A stretch of DNA of 64,000 nt, taken from Ophioceras dolichostomum. Its lineage: Eukaryota; Ascomycota; Sordariomycetes; Magnaporthales; Ophioceraceae. Positions 33,570 through 45,537 of the stretch are shown in pieces. Location of the stretch: contig PYST01000171.1 of assembly GCA_003049485.1 (NCBI GenBank), positions 1 through 64,000 of the forward strand, in the 5' to 3' direction. The notes beneath the pieces were generated by a model. That model saw only the letters and a list, made by a program, of their open reading frames with translations, was not told where the DNA came from and ran no database searches. Positions within the stretch are counted from its first letter, which is position 1. Each line of letters opens with the position of its first letter. A program made the translations under genes and the position numbers.

Positions 33570-34408
33570 GCCATAGGTTGCCGTTTCTAAACCGCTGGCT
33601 TACTCAGCTCTGCTCGATCAGATCTTGTGAATCCAGACATCATATAGCAAATGCCCACCCCCTTTCGACGAACTTTTGTGCTCGTGTTGGCGCTTCTTCA
33701 TTTCCTTCTCAGTTTGTCCCCGACAGCTTCACCACCCCCCGCCTTTCCCTGCCCCTTTCCTTGTCCCGGGATTGTGGGACAGGAGCAACAGCAGGGAGTA
33801 TCCGTTTTAGGCTTTGTTATGTACTGTTTTACACACCTCTTTACACTGGCTTCGGTCACTAAGTATCTAGAGTCATGCTCAAAGCACCCAGGCACTCGAT
33901 GGTATGCATGCGCATACCTACCATCTTAAGAGCGAACACCCTTTATCCCGCGGGATATGGAAATTACCCACTCTTATATCCTCCTAATTCGGCTTAAGTG
34001 TCCATGTTTGTGGCGTATTTTCTGGTCTTTTGTATACCTCTATCTGGTCTAGGAGTCGATGCACAGGGCCCCACGATGATATTGTTACCTTGGCGCCCTC
34101 CTTCATAGCTAGTACGAAAAACTTGTCTCGAAGAGTGACAGAGGCACAAAGAGGACGTTGGGGATTCCATTCGGGTGATAGTCCATGCGTGCTGATGGCG
34201 CAAGGGCCGTTGGGTGTACATCAGGTGCTCTTTCGCCGACGCATCAGGGAAAGGGGCAAATTTTGGGATTCGAAAGATTTGGTCGCCTCAACTACATAGT
34301 TTGGATCACCTCTCTCCCTCCCCTTGTCTCCATAATTTACTCCCCGCCCTTCCCTCTCAGTTCGTCTGACAACCCCTTGGCTTCCTTCGAGTCGAGTGAC
34401 AGCTAAAT
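33570..34408. other. Convergent intergenic region
   Basis: 3' ends of sds22 and the aldo-keto reductase gene. No gene or notable repeat seen. Confidence 0.55.
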
Positions 34409-35669
34409 CTACCCAAAGATCCAGAGGCTCGGAGCGTTGAAGTACTGCAGCAGGGACAGAGAGGATCACGTGGTACGTCAAGGATCAGTATAGAGCACAC
34501 GTATATCAGCTGGCGCGAAAAGAATCCGGGCTGGGCGTCCAGGTGGTCACTTACGTTCGTCGGCTGATTGAAGCGGGTGTTCTTGTCCAGGGCGCTGATA
34601 GCCTCGATATCGCTTTGGTCCAGATCGAAGGCGACGCAGTCGAGGTTCTGCTTCTGGACGCTGGTCCGCGAGGACTTCGGGATGACGGCGAGGCCTCGCT
34701 GGGTCGCCCAGCGCAAGAGCACCTGGGCAGGGGTCTTGCCAACCTTCTCGGCCACGGCGGTGACGGTTGGCTCCTCCAGCAGCGGCGTCAGGGCTTCGGC
34801 GTGAGCCATGTTGAACTCGCGGAAGCTGGTGGGACCGAAAGACGAGTACGCGGTGACGGCGATGCCCTCCTCGCGGGCCAAGTTGAGCAGCAGCGGCTGG
34901 ACCAGGTAGGGGTGGTGCTCGATCTGCAGGGTGGCCGGGCGGATGCGAGCGTAGCGCAGCAGGTCGTAGACCAGCTGGCCCTGGAAGTTGGACACACCGA
35001 TGCTGCGGGCCAGCCCCTTGTCCACGACGTCCTCCAGCGCCGTCCACGTCTCCTGGATGCTGGCGCGAGATGGCCGGATCTCGGACACGCCGTCGTAGTG
35101 CCAGCCGGGAGGGTAGCGCACCGCCGGGTCAACCCACTCGGTCGCCACTGGGAAGTGGATCAGGTACAGGTCGAAGTAGTCGATCCCCCAGTCGGCCAGC
35201 TGCTTGCGCACGATAGGCTCCACCCTCTCGCGGTCGTGGAACGAGTTCCAGAGCTTCGACACGATGAAGAGCTCCTCGCGTTTGACGATGCCCTCTGCGA
35301 TCGCCCGCGCAACGCCCTGTCCGCTTTCGACCTCGTTGCCATAGTCTGTTCGGAAACAGGCGTCAGCAATCTGCCACCGACCCACTTCACCAGATTGGTG
35401 ATGGACAAGGCGAGGGGGGATTTGCAATGGTTGGTGTGCCAAGGAGCTCGATCCGAGGGGACTTGATCCGAGGGGACTTGATCTTGGATCTTAGGGCTGC
35501 CTGAGATGGGCTGGTTCCGCTCACCGCAAGCTCCGTCGAGGAGACGATATCCGTTCTTGATGGCATTGTACACCACGTCGGCGCAAACCGGGTTCTCGAC
35601 CTTCCAGAGCCCGAAGCCCACCTGGGGCATGTCGTAACCGCTACTGAGCTTGATAGTCGGTGACGCCAT
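34409..35669 (-). CDS. xyl1: Aldo-keto reductase, D-xylose reductase type
   Basis: Reduces D-xylose (and other aldoses) to xylitol with NAD(P)H, the first step of fungal pentose use, in the cytosol. Three exons: 35669-35525, 35345-34555 and 34444-34409, giving 323 residues, the usual length. Introns start GTGAGC and GTAAGT and end AACAG and TGCAG. The barrel begins IKLSSGYDMPQVGFGLWKV. The catalytic tetrad is Asp45, Tyr50, Lys79 and His112 (LLDGACDYGNE, VSKLW, LIHFP). GWHYDG, SIGVSNFQ, QIEHHPYL and the ending FNQPTNYF are xylose-reductase hallmarks. The cofactor loop reads IPKSSRTSVQ: relative to Candida tenuis xylose reductase the Asn after Lys-Ser is Ser274 and the Arg is Val278, so NADPH/NADH preference may differ. 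Specificity for xylose rather than another sugar is probable, not proven. Confidence 0.9.
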
Positions 35670-37011
35670 GGCTGGTACGTGCAGTGGGAGATTGCGAGGA
35701 TGGACAACCGAGTCTAGTGGAAGTATGGGCAACAGCGGTAGAAGGGAATAGCGACACCAGGACGCTGTCCAGCGCACTCAAGTAGGGTATGATATTGTGG
35801 GTTGCCAAGATAACCGGCAAGAAGTAGTGTTTGTTGTCGAGGACTAAGAGACGAGAAGCAAGGGGTCAATGGATGCTGCTGTTGACATTGGGGTTCCTGG
35901 TCGGTACTTATAAGGACGGGTGGTATTTGTTTCAAAAGTTACCCTCTCAGGACAACTGTCGGTCGACTGTCACCTAGCATGGGGGAGGGGAAGAGGGGAA
36001 GGCTCCCCGGGTATGAAAGCTAGGGGGCCATTTCGCCCGTCCGGGCGGGCGAGATGCCAAGCACGCAGACGATAGTTCGATAGCTCAATACTTCATCTAC
36101 TGACGCATGAGTATGAGAGCAACCCAGCTAGAGAGTACTTAGACCAGACAGACGCCTAAGCGTGAAGAATGTCACTGGTCGCACGCAATCGCCTCGATGT
36201 GTTAGTTTTCGTGCACCGATACCGGCAAACAGATGGAGAGAACAGCTCTGGCAGATGGGCACCGCAGCCACCCGCAACCAATCCACAAACGTTGGCACGT
36301 CTTATCCGGCATCCCGAATCCAGAGTCCCATCCCGCGATGCTGCTTATGCTCCGATTGTATGCATCCTTCTCCTCCTCCTCCTCCTCTCTCTGGCCTCGA
36401 CGATGTTGAGGAAGAGGGTATCATGGGAGGACACGCCCACGGCCGACTTTAGGCTATATGTGTTGGGTGGTACCCAACGCCGGCTAATATCCAACGAACG
36501 CGGGAGGCGCTTCCAGCGCCGAACAATCCAACTATCGGACTAGTCAGGTTAGCATCTGGTTAGCCCACGCGTTCTCAATGTGCCAGACAGGCTGTCTAAT
36601 AGGCTGATGGCTGTCGACGGGTCCCTGCGGAGACAAGACCACTCGGGTGCAGAGCCACTCGCTGCACGGCCGCTGCCTGTTGGATGTCGGCAATCTGCCC
36701 CTCGATCCCCGTAGCCTTTGACGACCGACCTGACAACGGTTCCTGCCTCGAGCAGCGAGATCCTCCTGGCCAGAATCCGGCCTCCCGCTCCCCCACTATG
36801 TCCCCACACCGCTGCCGGGCTCGGCCGCAACGGCTTCGGCGCCCAAGTAATGAACCCACCACGAGACCAGAGTAAATATAAGCATCAAATCGGGGCGACG
36901 GTGCATGTCATGGGTGCTGGCTCAATTGGTGCGAACCGGGGTGGGGTCTGAATTTCGGGGGAAGGAGGTACTAGCAGCCATCCATCAATTATTCCCAACC
37001 ATGTTTTGATG
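35670..37011. other. Xylose-reductase promoter / pxa2 3' region
   Basis: 1.3 kb without a gene. The part next to the reductase start holds a G-rich stretch at 35980-36012 with one match to the CreA/Cre1 consensus SYGGRG (CCGGGG, minus strand, 36005-36010) and a CGCCCG/CGGGCG inverted repeat at 36034-36047. Carbon-catabolite control is plausible for this gene, but single short matches are weak evidence. Confidence 0.4.
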
Positions 37012-39724
37012 TCATACCTTAGCCGCCAGAGCGGCCCCCTCTTCACTCACGTATGGCGGCGGATTCAACATGTCGCCACTTTCCACCCACACATTTGCGA
37101 GCTCCTCCTCGATTTCTTCGCGCCTCTTTTTCCATTCCTCGACCTGAGAGAGGCGCTCGCGGAGCTCTGCAAGTTCGCGTTCCACATTGAGCTTCTCCCT
37201 CTCGGTGCCGATGCGCTCGAAGCTCCACATATCGCCGCTCTCGCCCATCCCCAGCACAAGATTAAACGTGTGATATTTCTTCAGCGAAGCTCTGGTGGAG
37301 ATGGTGATAAGGGCTGTCGAGCAATGGGGAAGGAAGTGAGCGCAAGTCAGCCAAAAGAAACACAGAAAGAATAAAACAGGGGCAAAGGCCCGAGGCGAGG
37401 GCTGTGAAGAAGGAAGAGTGTGCTTGATGAGTATGCGGTCGACTTACTAATGCCCTTCTCCTTGCACGTTTCGTATAGTAGGCCCTCAACGTCGCTCGAG
37501 ACCGCGCTGGTTCCCTCGTCAATGAAGGCGTATTGAGGCTCATGGTAGAGCAGGCGGGCAATGCCCACCCGCTGCTTCTCCCCACCACTCAGGACATCCT
37601 TCCACTCCTTGCGGGTGTCCCAGCCACCCTCTCGATCAGGAAGATAGCCGAGACGCGCCTCCTCAAGCACGCGTCTGAGATCCGCCTCGGTCTTCCTCTT
37701 GCTGCGCATGTCGACCTCGCCGTCAGGGTAGATGACCTGGTCGCGCAGGGTGCCGATGCTGAGATACGGCCTCTGCGGGAGGAACATGATTCCGTCCTCG
37801 CCGTTCGACTTCGGACGGCTGACGAGGCCTCGGTAGACGGGCCACAGCCCGGCTAGAATGCGAGCGACGGCGCTCTTGCCCACGCCATTTGGTCCCGAGA
37901 TCTAGAGTGGTGAGGCGTGGATGTCAGTAACCCATAAAAGAAAAACGCCTAGGGTAAGCGGCTGCTAGAGGGAGGACCGGTCTGGCAGCAGGCCATTACC
38001 CAACACTTGGAACTCACCAGAAGATGCTCTCCCCGACGCACAATGAGCGAGAGAGACTCCACCAGCTCCTCGCCACCCTGTGGCCACAGAGATGGAGCCA
38101 CAACGGGCACATTCTCGAGCCGCACGCCGTCGAAACCCTTCTGCATTGTGCCTTGCACGTCGGAGAGTGAGTATAGCTCATTATGGCGGCTGCGGGCATA
38201 GTAGGCTCCGGCATGCACGCGATGCAATGTCGAAATCAGCGTGTAGACCCTGCTTGTGTAACCAGCTAGTTCGGAGAGGTCCTTGATGGAGTACATCATG
38301 CGACCACCTGCGTCGGCTAGCGATAGCATGAGCCGCTTGTTGGTGATGAACTCCTTCATGCGCCCGCGCTCACGCCCTCCGAGACCGCCGCTGCTGCCGC
38401 GACTGTCATCGCCGTGTGCGAGCTCCGCCGCGCCGCCGAGTCCACCCCACTGTGGGAGAAACACCGGTAACGCCGAGAGCAGGTAGCCATAGGCGCTCCA
38501 GCTGTACTTCAGGATGAAGTCCTCGAGAATGTTGTAGCGGATCTTGAGCATGTAGATACCTTCCATCCAGTTCTTGAGCGACCTGAACTCCCGGTTGAGG
38601 AAGTGCTTCTCCATGTCGGCGCCGCCGTAGAAGGCCACCTCCTCGGCGTTCGCGATCAGGCGGGCGTGCAGGGTGCGGAAATCACCCTCTTTCCGGCCCT
38701 CAACCGCCTTGAGCTTGCCAAAGGGCGGCGAGAGCTTGCGCAGGATGGTCGCCGTCAGGAAATAGTTGCTCAGCAGGCCTGTCAGCGCCACAGGGCCGAG
38801 CGATCGGTACAGCTGGTAGTTGAAGACGCACAGGTCAACCAGCGGCTTGCCGAGGGAAGAGTACAAGTTCGCCGCGGCGGCGCAGAACAGCGTCAGATCC
38901 TGCGTGATGTACTGGTCGGCGCCTTGGCCGACCCCGCCATCCAGGTTGGACAGCTTGTAGTAGTTCAGGTTCTCGTTCAGGTACAGGTCGTGAATGTAGC
39001 GCGTGAGCCGCGTCCGGAATGCGATCGAGACCTTCGACTCCAGGAACTTGATCATTGCGTTTGTGTACGAAGCAAAGCCGCCGAGGCCGCACCACTTGAC
39101 GATCCCCCACAAGAACAGCTTGCCGTTCCCGGCTACAAGGTCGCGCACGATCTCGCCATCAAGCCGGGCGACCACCAGGGAGAGATATGTCCGCAGCATC
39201 AGGAACATGCCGTGGCTCACTAGCAGACCGGCCTCCTTGCTGGACCAGCGGGGGATCATGATGCTCATCAGGCTCAGGAACTGGTGGAGAAAGGCCAGGT
39301 TCAGGCCCGGCTTCGTCTGCGCCGCGGGCACGGAGCCGTCGGCAAGCCCGGACACCCGGGGCGGGTTGAGAAACAGACGTCGGTGCGCTTCGAACGTAAG
39401 CGGTTTAGTCCCGTAGATGACGACCTTGGTGGTACCATCCTTATAAGGGACATAAATGGTCCGCGACCCATCCTTGTTCGACAGCCAGGAATTCGTCCGC
39501 ACAAGCTTCCGGCCCTGCTCGCGTTCCAGTCGGCGGCGCCTCCACCACCTGCGGCCACCTTCGGCAGAGAGGATGATGGATGCGGCCAGTGTGAGTATGG
39601 CTGCAAGACGGGTGGCGCGAGAGGTTTTGCGTAGCCTCATGCGGATGAGATTCGAGTACTTGTCGACGAAGGCGGCGAGAGCCTCCTCGGCCGCCGAATG
39701 GCGGAGCGTCGATTGTACGGCCAT
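37012..39724 (-). CDS. pxa2: Peroxisomal ABC half-transporter, Pxa2/ABCD family
   Basis: Half-transporter that, paired with Pxa1, imports long-chain acyl-CoA into peroxisomes for beta-oxidation. Three exons: 39724-38018, 37901-37448 and 37313-37012, giving 820 residues. Introns (GTGAGT to TCTAG; GTAAGT to GACAG) fit phase. The N-terminal half is the transmembrane domain; it includes the basic RRWWRRRRLEREQ stretch, the conserved LNPPRVSGLADG region, the ABCD loop QGADQYITQDLTLF and the EEVAFYGG motif. The nucleotide-binding domain has Walker A GPNGVGKS (572-579), Q-loop Gln612 (LPQRPYLSIGTLRDQ), signature LSGGEKQR and Walker B FIDEGTSAV with Glu698. The switch position, normally ISHR, is ISTR (Thr727), so the H-loop His is missing. 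The C-terminal 80 residues form a charged coiled coil. Divergent from the Psr1 gene 2.7 kb away. Confidence 0.92.
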
Positions 39725-42467
39725 GGTCTGCTTTCAGCGATCCATCGGGCTCGAAGAGGCGGTGGAATTGGGCGGTGGCGCGCAGGTAGCCGGGTTGGCG
39801 GTGGGCGAAGGCGCCCTCGGGAGAGTGTTGACAAAGGCCGAATCCTGAACTGGGTACGACGGCGCGGGCGTTCACATACCACCGTGAGGCAGGGATCGGG
39901 AAGCGAGAAGAGAACGGAATTCGAAGAAAACAGCAGCCTGAGTTGATGTACTAGCTAAGTTCTTCCTTAGGCTGACTTGCGACCCGGAATACCACAGATT
40001 GCGTAAGTCGTGGCCAGACAAGAATGAGACAGATGTTCGCGGACATGGCATTGCCACGAGGGCACGTCCACACGTCCTTACGTGCACACCGTTATGGCAT
40101 GTGACGGCGATCCGTTAGGAGCTGCCCGCCAAACCCGAGGTATTTGCCCCACTCATTCGCCAGCACTGGGCGCTAGAGCTACCCGCTAGCTCTGACATCA
40201 CCATCAGCGGCAGACCTCGTCCCGTTCTCAATCACCTGACCGGAATCGTGACTTGTCAGCTCGATGGCCTCCAAAAACTGACACCTCGAATTTGGAAGCT
40301 ACTGTTACCGACATTGGCAAAGTTTGCTTGTTGGCCATATGCCGTGTCCGATTTCGCGCGAAACTCCGCGCTTTCAACTGCATGCTGTTCCCGCCCGCCC
40401 CCTTGCATCTTCACCAGCGGCTGGGCGGCTCAGGGAAGGAGTTGTCCCTGAATGGATGCTTGGTCACGTCGTGGGCGGCAAGCAACCAGCCAATGAGGGC
40501 GCTCGTCATTCTGAGCCCACAGCAATTGAATTAGAAGACCCAGCACCCAGCAGCGTCCAATCCAACTAGCATCTGACGGTCGCTACCACTTTAAGCGCAT
40601 CAGAGATGCCAGCTGCTGGGAATTCCCCCCTACCCACAGCAGGGCCAGGCGTCAACGACTTCGGGCGGTTGGTTCTGCAGTGCGACCAGAATTCAGAAGC
40701 AGATCTTCGTCAATGCGATACGGACAGCAACAAAATGCAAAATGCTCATGAAAGGGGTCTGGCGTGCACATTCGGGAACGCGGAGAGGAAACGAAACGCA
40801 GTGACGACCTCGGTCGTCGGCGCAGTTTACTCGGCGGTAGGCACCTCTAGGCGGTGGACATAAATAGACCTGTGCATCATTGGCTTGTTCGAGCAGAGTC
40901 TCTCCAGCTGGGTGTCTGTCTGCATGCCATGCACATGCTCAGTACCAACATACATACACCATAAGCACAGGCGGGCAGACAGCCAAGTTTCTCTGGTAGT
41001 TTGTAAATACCTCAGGCGGGACAATAGAATAGGATGAATTCTGGACGGATTATTCAAGTACATTCCCGGTATCGATATTCGCGGAATCAAAACTTCAGTG
41101 TCTGTCCAGTCTGTATATTTCGATAGAATAGATGACAGTAGGAACAATTATGTACTACGTTTGTATTTTCGAAAGCTGGAAAATACAACAAACTGATTCC
41201 AGCACGCAACATGAAGCGCAACCAGGCGGCCCGTTGCAGCGATGGGAAGCTGGATCTCCCTAGTCCAATCCTGATCCCCCCCTGCCGTCCTATCACCGTC
41301 GCCTTCCCCCCTTTGAGCGCGCCAAGACACCAAACCTGGGCTGGCAAGGCCAGGGTCGGCTCACAGATGGTTCAAGACCTGGATCGTGCTCCTGATTATA
41401 GCTGTTAACGCACCTCATCTTGTGCTGGCTCATATTGCTGTGGCTTGGCGACAAAGGCCTAACAGCTTATATCTCCAGCGAGTGTGGGGCTATTCATCAG
41501 CGTGGGTAATCTCGACGGGAAATCCACTCACACCCAATCTGACCCCAGACCGTCGTCGTTCAAGAGCACAGGTTCCCAGTAGCGGTCCTCCACCCGTTAA
41601 TGTTGCTTGCGAGTTGCGACCCTGCCTCTTTAAAGTCAAATCATCTCGCTTGTCAATCCAGACTTCTTCAGCCTCCAGCACGTCCAGCCGTCCTGCTTTC
41701 TCCATCATCCCGCATCGTCGCTCTCCGACCTCGAATCTCACCATTTCTTTTAAGTCGTTTCTGGGCATGATTTCTTAATCACTCTCTTCTTGAGAAACAG
41801 GCATCCATTTGGGCGGCCCCCACGACCTTTACCCCCTCTTTCCTCCTGATCTCGCTGTGGCAATTTCCCAACTCGCCGCTCCGCCCAGCCTTCTCCTTGA
41901 TTTATCGCCGCCCCACGACAAAGGCCTCGAAAGCTTCCACTTCCTTCACCTTGCACCACGAAGCCTTTCTCGATTGCCTCTTCCTCGACCGACAGTTGTT
42001 TTGCAGTTGCGCCAGGTGGCCTTGCCGCCCGCGAAGAATACCGACACCTTGCTGCCATAGGGGGTCATTCTCCCATCTTGGTGTTGGTATTTTGGGGATC
42101 TGATCTATATAGTAGGTGAGTTCAAGTGGTTGCGCCCAAGTTCTCCAGCTACGACGCAGCAGCCTAGCCGGGCGCAGATGATACCATCCTTCGTCGAAAT
42201 ACACGCTCTCCCCTCCAGAGAATCTCCGCATCGTAGATGTGCCAGAAGATTCAAGGCTACGCCCCGTCCCAGCTCCACCAACCCCTCCACCGCTTCGAAC
42301 TTGTCACAGGCTTTCGAGGGCTTTTGATCACAACATACATCCCCACCTCTGAACCCGTCTCGTTTGGGTGCATTACGTCGCCATTCAGACTCCGCTGACG
42401 CTGCGTTTCGGTCTTAGCTTGCCACACTTACGGGCCCGAGAGGCCTGTTGGCACCACGCCCAGTCAG
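39725..42467. promoter_or_regulatory. Divergent region between pxa2 and psr1
   Basis: 2.7 kb holding both promoters. I see no supportable gene. The last ~700 bases (41750-42467) are pyrimidine-rich and are probably the promoter and long 5' leader of psr1; several short upstream ATG frames occur there. Confidence 0.5.
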
Positions 42468-44176
42468 ATGTCTCGCGACTCTCATGCAAAGGCTCAGGTG
42501 GCGGCAGAAGGGTCAGCGGCAAAGGAAACCCTCTCTCCAGAGGATGGAGGCAGCAGCAAGAAAAGCCGAGGCTTGCTGCATGTTCCTTCCCGGTCATCGT
42601 CGCAAAGAATACAGCCGTCGCCTACTTCGACCGGCCTAAGTGGCGCGACTGCAAGCGACCCTCGAGACAGCGTGGACGGGCACTCTAAGGAGTCTAAGGG
42701 GAGTAACTTTGGCAGTCGGCGGAGGGGTAGCGCATCCAGCAACCACTCCGGCGTGGCCACGGGTCAGACGAGCACTCCGGCCAACTCGCAGCCCAGCTCG
42801 CCCGCCGTAGCCTCCCAGAAGCGGAGGAAGGGAGGGCTGCTCTCGCTGCTTGGGTGCTGCGGGGTCCCAGACAATGCAAACACCCTAGAGAACGGCGAAC
42901 ACCCCCTCCCGAGCCACAAAGTCGAGAAGATCCCCCCGCGGCCGGCGACGGCAAGTCGGCGGACGGCGACCCCGTCCGAGCAGCCCTCGTCCAGCAAGAC
43001 GCAGCTGTCTGAAAAGGAGCCAATCCAGCCGGCGCAGAGCACCTCAGACTCATCCAGGACTAAGCGCGCCTCTGCCTCGACCAACCAGGACCAGTCCACC
43101 GTGGGCGACAGGGATGTAGAGCCGAAGCCGATGCCCGCGGTTGGTAACACCGCTCCCATAGTGACCGTGGAGCCTCCGCGCCAGGTCGACGCGGACGTCT
43201 TACTTCAGCCATCGGACGAGGCTCCGGTCGTGAAAGACGGAGACGGAGATGTTGAAATGCGCGACAGCAAAGCGGATCCAGCCCTTGGAGGAGGCAAGCA
43301 GAATGCCGACGTTGTGCCTCCGAAAGTCCCACCTCCACCTCCAGGGCCTATTCCAGGGGTCACAACCGCGAATGCTTCAGGCGCCAGCGAGGATCCCTTG
43401 GTGATAGTGGCGGTTCCTGAACCACCGGAGCAAAAATTCCTGCTGCCTCCGATTCAGCCCCGGTTCAAGGGAAGGAAGTGTCTCGTCCTTGACCTTGACG
43501 AAACACTCGTCCACAGCTCGTTCAAGGTAAGCACGCATCCTTCAGTCCACTCCTTCTATGATAATCTTAGGGAATTCGAAATTTGGATAGTTGACTGGCG
43601 GCCTCGCTAACTCGCTTGCCTACAGGTCCTGCACCAGGCGGACTTCACGATTCCCGTGGAAATAGAAGGCAATTACCACAACGTCTATGTGATCAAACGG
43701 CCTGGCGTGGACCAGTTCATGAAGAGGGTAGGCGAACTCTATGAGGTCGTCGTGTTCACTGCGTCCGTGTCAAAGGTATGCGCCTCCGACAGCGTCATCC
43801 CTTCGCCCAAATTGCTTAGCCCCACGACGCTGGACCTCAGACTAACACTGACTGCTCTTTCCAGTACGGCGATCCTCTCCTTGACCAACTCGACATCCAC
43901 AAGGTCGTCCACCACAGGCTGTTCAGGGAGAGCTGCTACAACCACCAGGGCAACTACGTCAAAGATTTGTCCCAGGTTGGTCGGGATCTGAAAGACACCA
44001 TAATCATCGACAACTCGCCAACGTCCTACATCTTTCACCCCCAACACGCTGTGCCAATCAGCAGCTGGTTCTCAGACGCCCACGACAACGAGCTCCTTGA
44101 TTTGATACCTGTCCTCGAAGACCTCGCCGGTGCCAATGTGCAAGACGTCAGCTTGGTCCTAGATGTCACTCTTTGA
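42468..44176 (+). CDS. psr1: Psr1-type plasma-membrane phosphatase (FCP1/SCP-like HAD)
   Basis: HAD phosphatase of the yeast Psr1/Psr2 family, linked to the general stress response and sodium tolerance. Three exons: 42468-43526, 43626-43775 and 43865-44176, giving 506 residues. Donors GTAAGC and GTATGC, acceptors CTACAG and TTCCAG; both introns are phase 0. Residues 1-330 are disordered, Ser/Pro/Lys-rich, with a basic-hydrophobic-Cys patch KRRKGGLLSLLGCC at 118-131. The catalytic domain runs from about 334: nucleophile and acid Asp342/Asp344 in LDLDETLVHSSFK, then VYVIKRPGVDQFMKRV, VVVFTASVSKYGDPLLDQLD, HHRLFRESCYNHQGNYVKDLSQ, IIDNSPTSYIFHPQ and WFSDAHDNELLDLIP. The C-terminus LVLDVTL matches the family. 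Compared with yeast, the Cys-Cys acylation motif is internal rather than at the extreme N-terminus. Confidence 0.94.
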
Positions 44177-45537
44177 CCCCTTTCTCTTGCTTGAACGGGG
44201 TACCTTCTTTTATATTTGTTTCTCTTGGGTTGTTTGCCCTCTCTATTGTTCACTTTGTACAGGGCTGTATGGGGTTCTCTTCTTCGTTTACTTTCCACAT
44301 TAGCACAAAACCAACACGGACTGTCAAGTTCTTTCTATTTCCTTTGTCATTCATCTGGTTTATTTCTTGCCCCTTTTCTTTTGTCTGTTTCTATATTTTC
44401 CGGTCGGATTTCAGAACGAGTCCGTCATAGCGGAAGGCGTTTGGACGATATTGCAGATTGTTGCTGTAGATGCTCGACCGTTTAATATTCTATATATATT
44501 ACGACACAGTTTCTGACGCGGATCGGCGCCGCACACTGGTGTAGATGGGAGCATCGACACCGCGGCGAGCGGACAGGGAGCTCTAGTAGCTCTGTTCTTC
44601 CGTCCTCCAAGACAGCGAGGAAGAGAAGTGGGAGCACACCCAGATAAACAACAGAAAGCTCCAAGATCGCTCTCCTCAAGATCGATTTTGAATCGTCGGG
44701 ACGGTGTGGCGGCGGCAGGGGCAGTGAGGGACCTACCACCTTGGTGTGGTACTTTCAAGGATGAGCCTCGTCTGGACGGATATTTGCGATAACCACATTC
44801 TTTCTCTCTGTGCTGCGTATAGGCTTCCTAATTTGCTACCTTTCGTCGTTCTCTCTTCTTTCTCTTCCTTGCTTTCCTCATCCCCTCTTTCACTTGAGAT
44901 CAACATGCCCTCAATTACTTGTCCTCATCTTGGCTAGGAAAGTCACAAACTCGATCGCATATCGGGCTTGGAGCCCGGAGACCAATACTTGAACCCCATT
45001 TATTGTTTATTTTTTTTCTCTCGTCGTCTTTTACATCATATAACACAGCTCTGGACTTTGGGGGAATTCTGGGAGGCACAGTTCGGACAAGCAGAACAAA
45101 CTACGATCGATGTACTTTTTATTTCGTTGAAAGCTGAGCGGTCGGTCAGGAACAACAGACGAACCCGTATTATACAGAACGAGATGGGAGCTGAAATATA
45201 AGGTTGAAAGTGGAATAAAGCGAGGCTTCTCTGAGTTTTAACATATTTTGTGGACGTGAGCAGAGCACAAGAAGGGGCATCACTAGCGGGAGCACGGACA
45301 GGGGCCCCAGATTTAGATTGTGGGGCGGGACAGGGGACATGGCGGATTGGAGGTAAAGCTTCCGCTCTGGGAGAAAATCGTGGCCTCAATTTCCATCGTC
45401 CACAGCTCAACCACGCGACGAAGATATCCTCATCGCTGCGAACAAAACGACGCATTTCGATCCCCTCATTATCCTATCGATATCTAGACCCCCTTTCGCC
45501 TATATCGCCTCTCTGGGCTATTCGCCTGTGTCCCACA
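44177..45537. other. Intergenic region, psr1 3' / sbh1 promoter
   Basis: A T-rich 3' region follows psr1 (to about 44420). The rest shows no supportable gene or RNA. Confidence 0.5.

Noticed and set aside
34543..35466. 307-codon plus-strand frame
   Set aside because: It is the antisense shadow of the xylose reductase exon, caused by strong GC codon bias.
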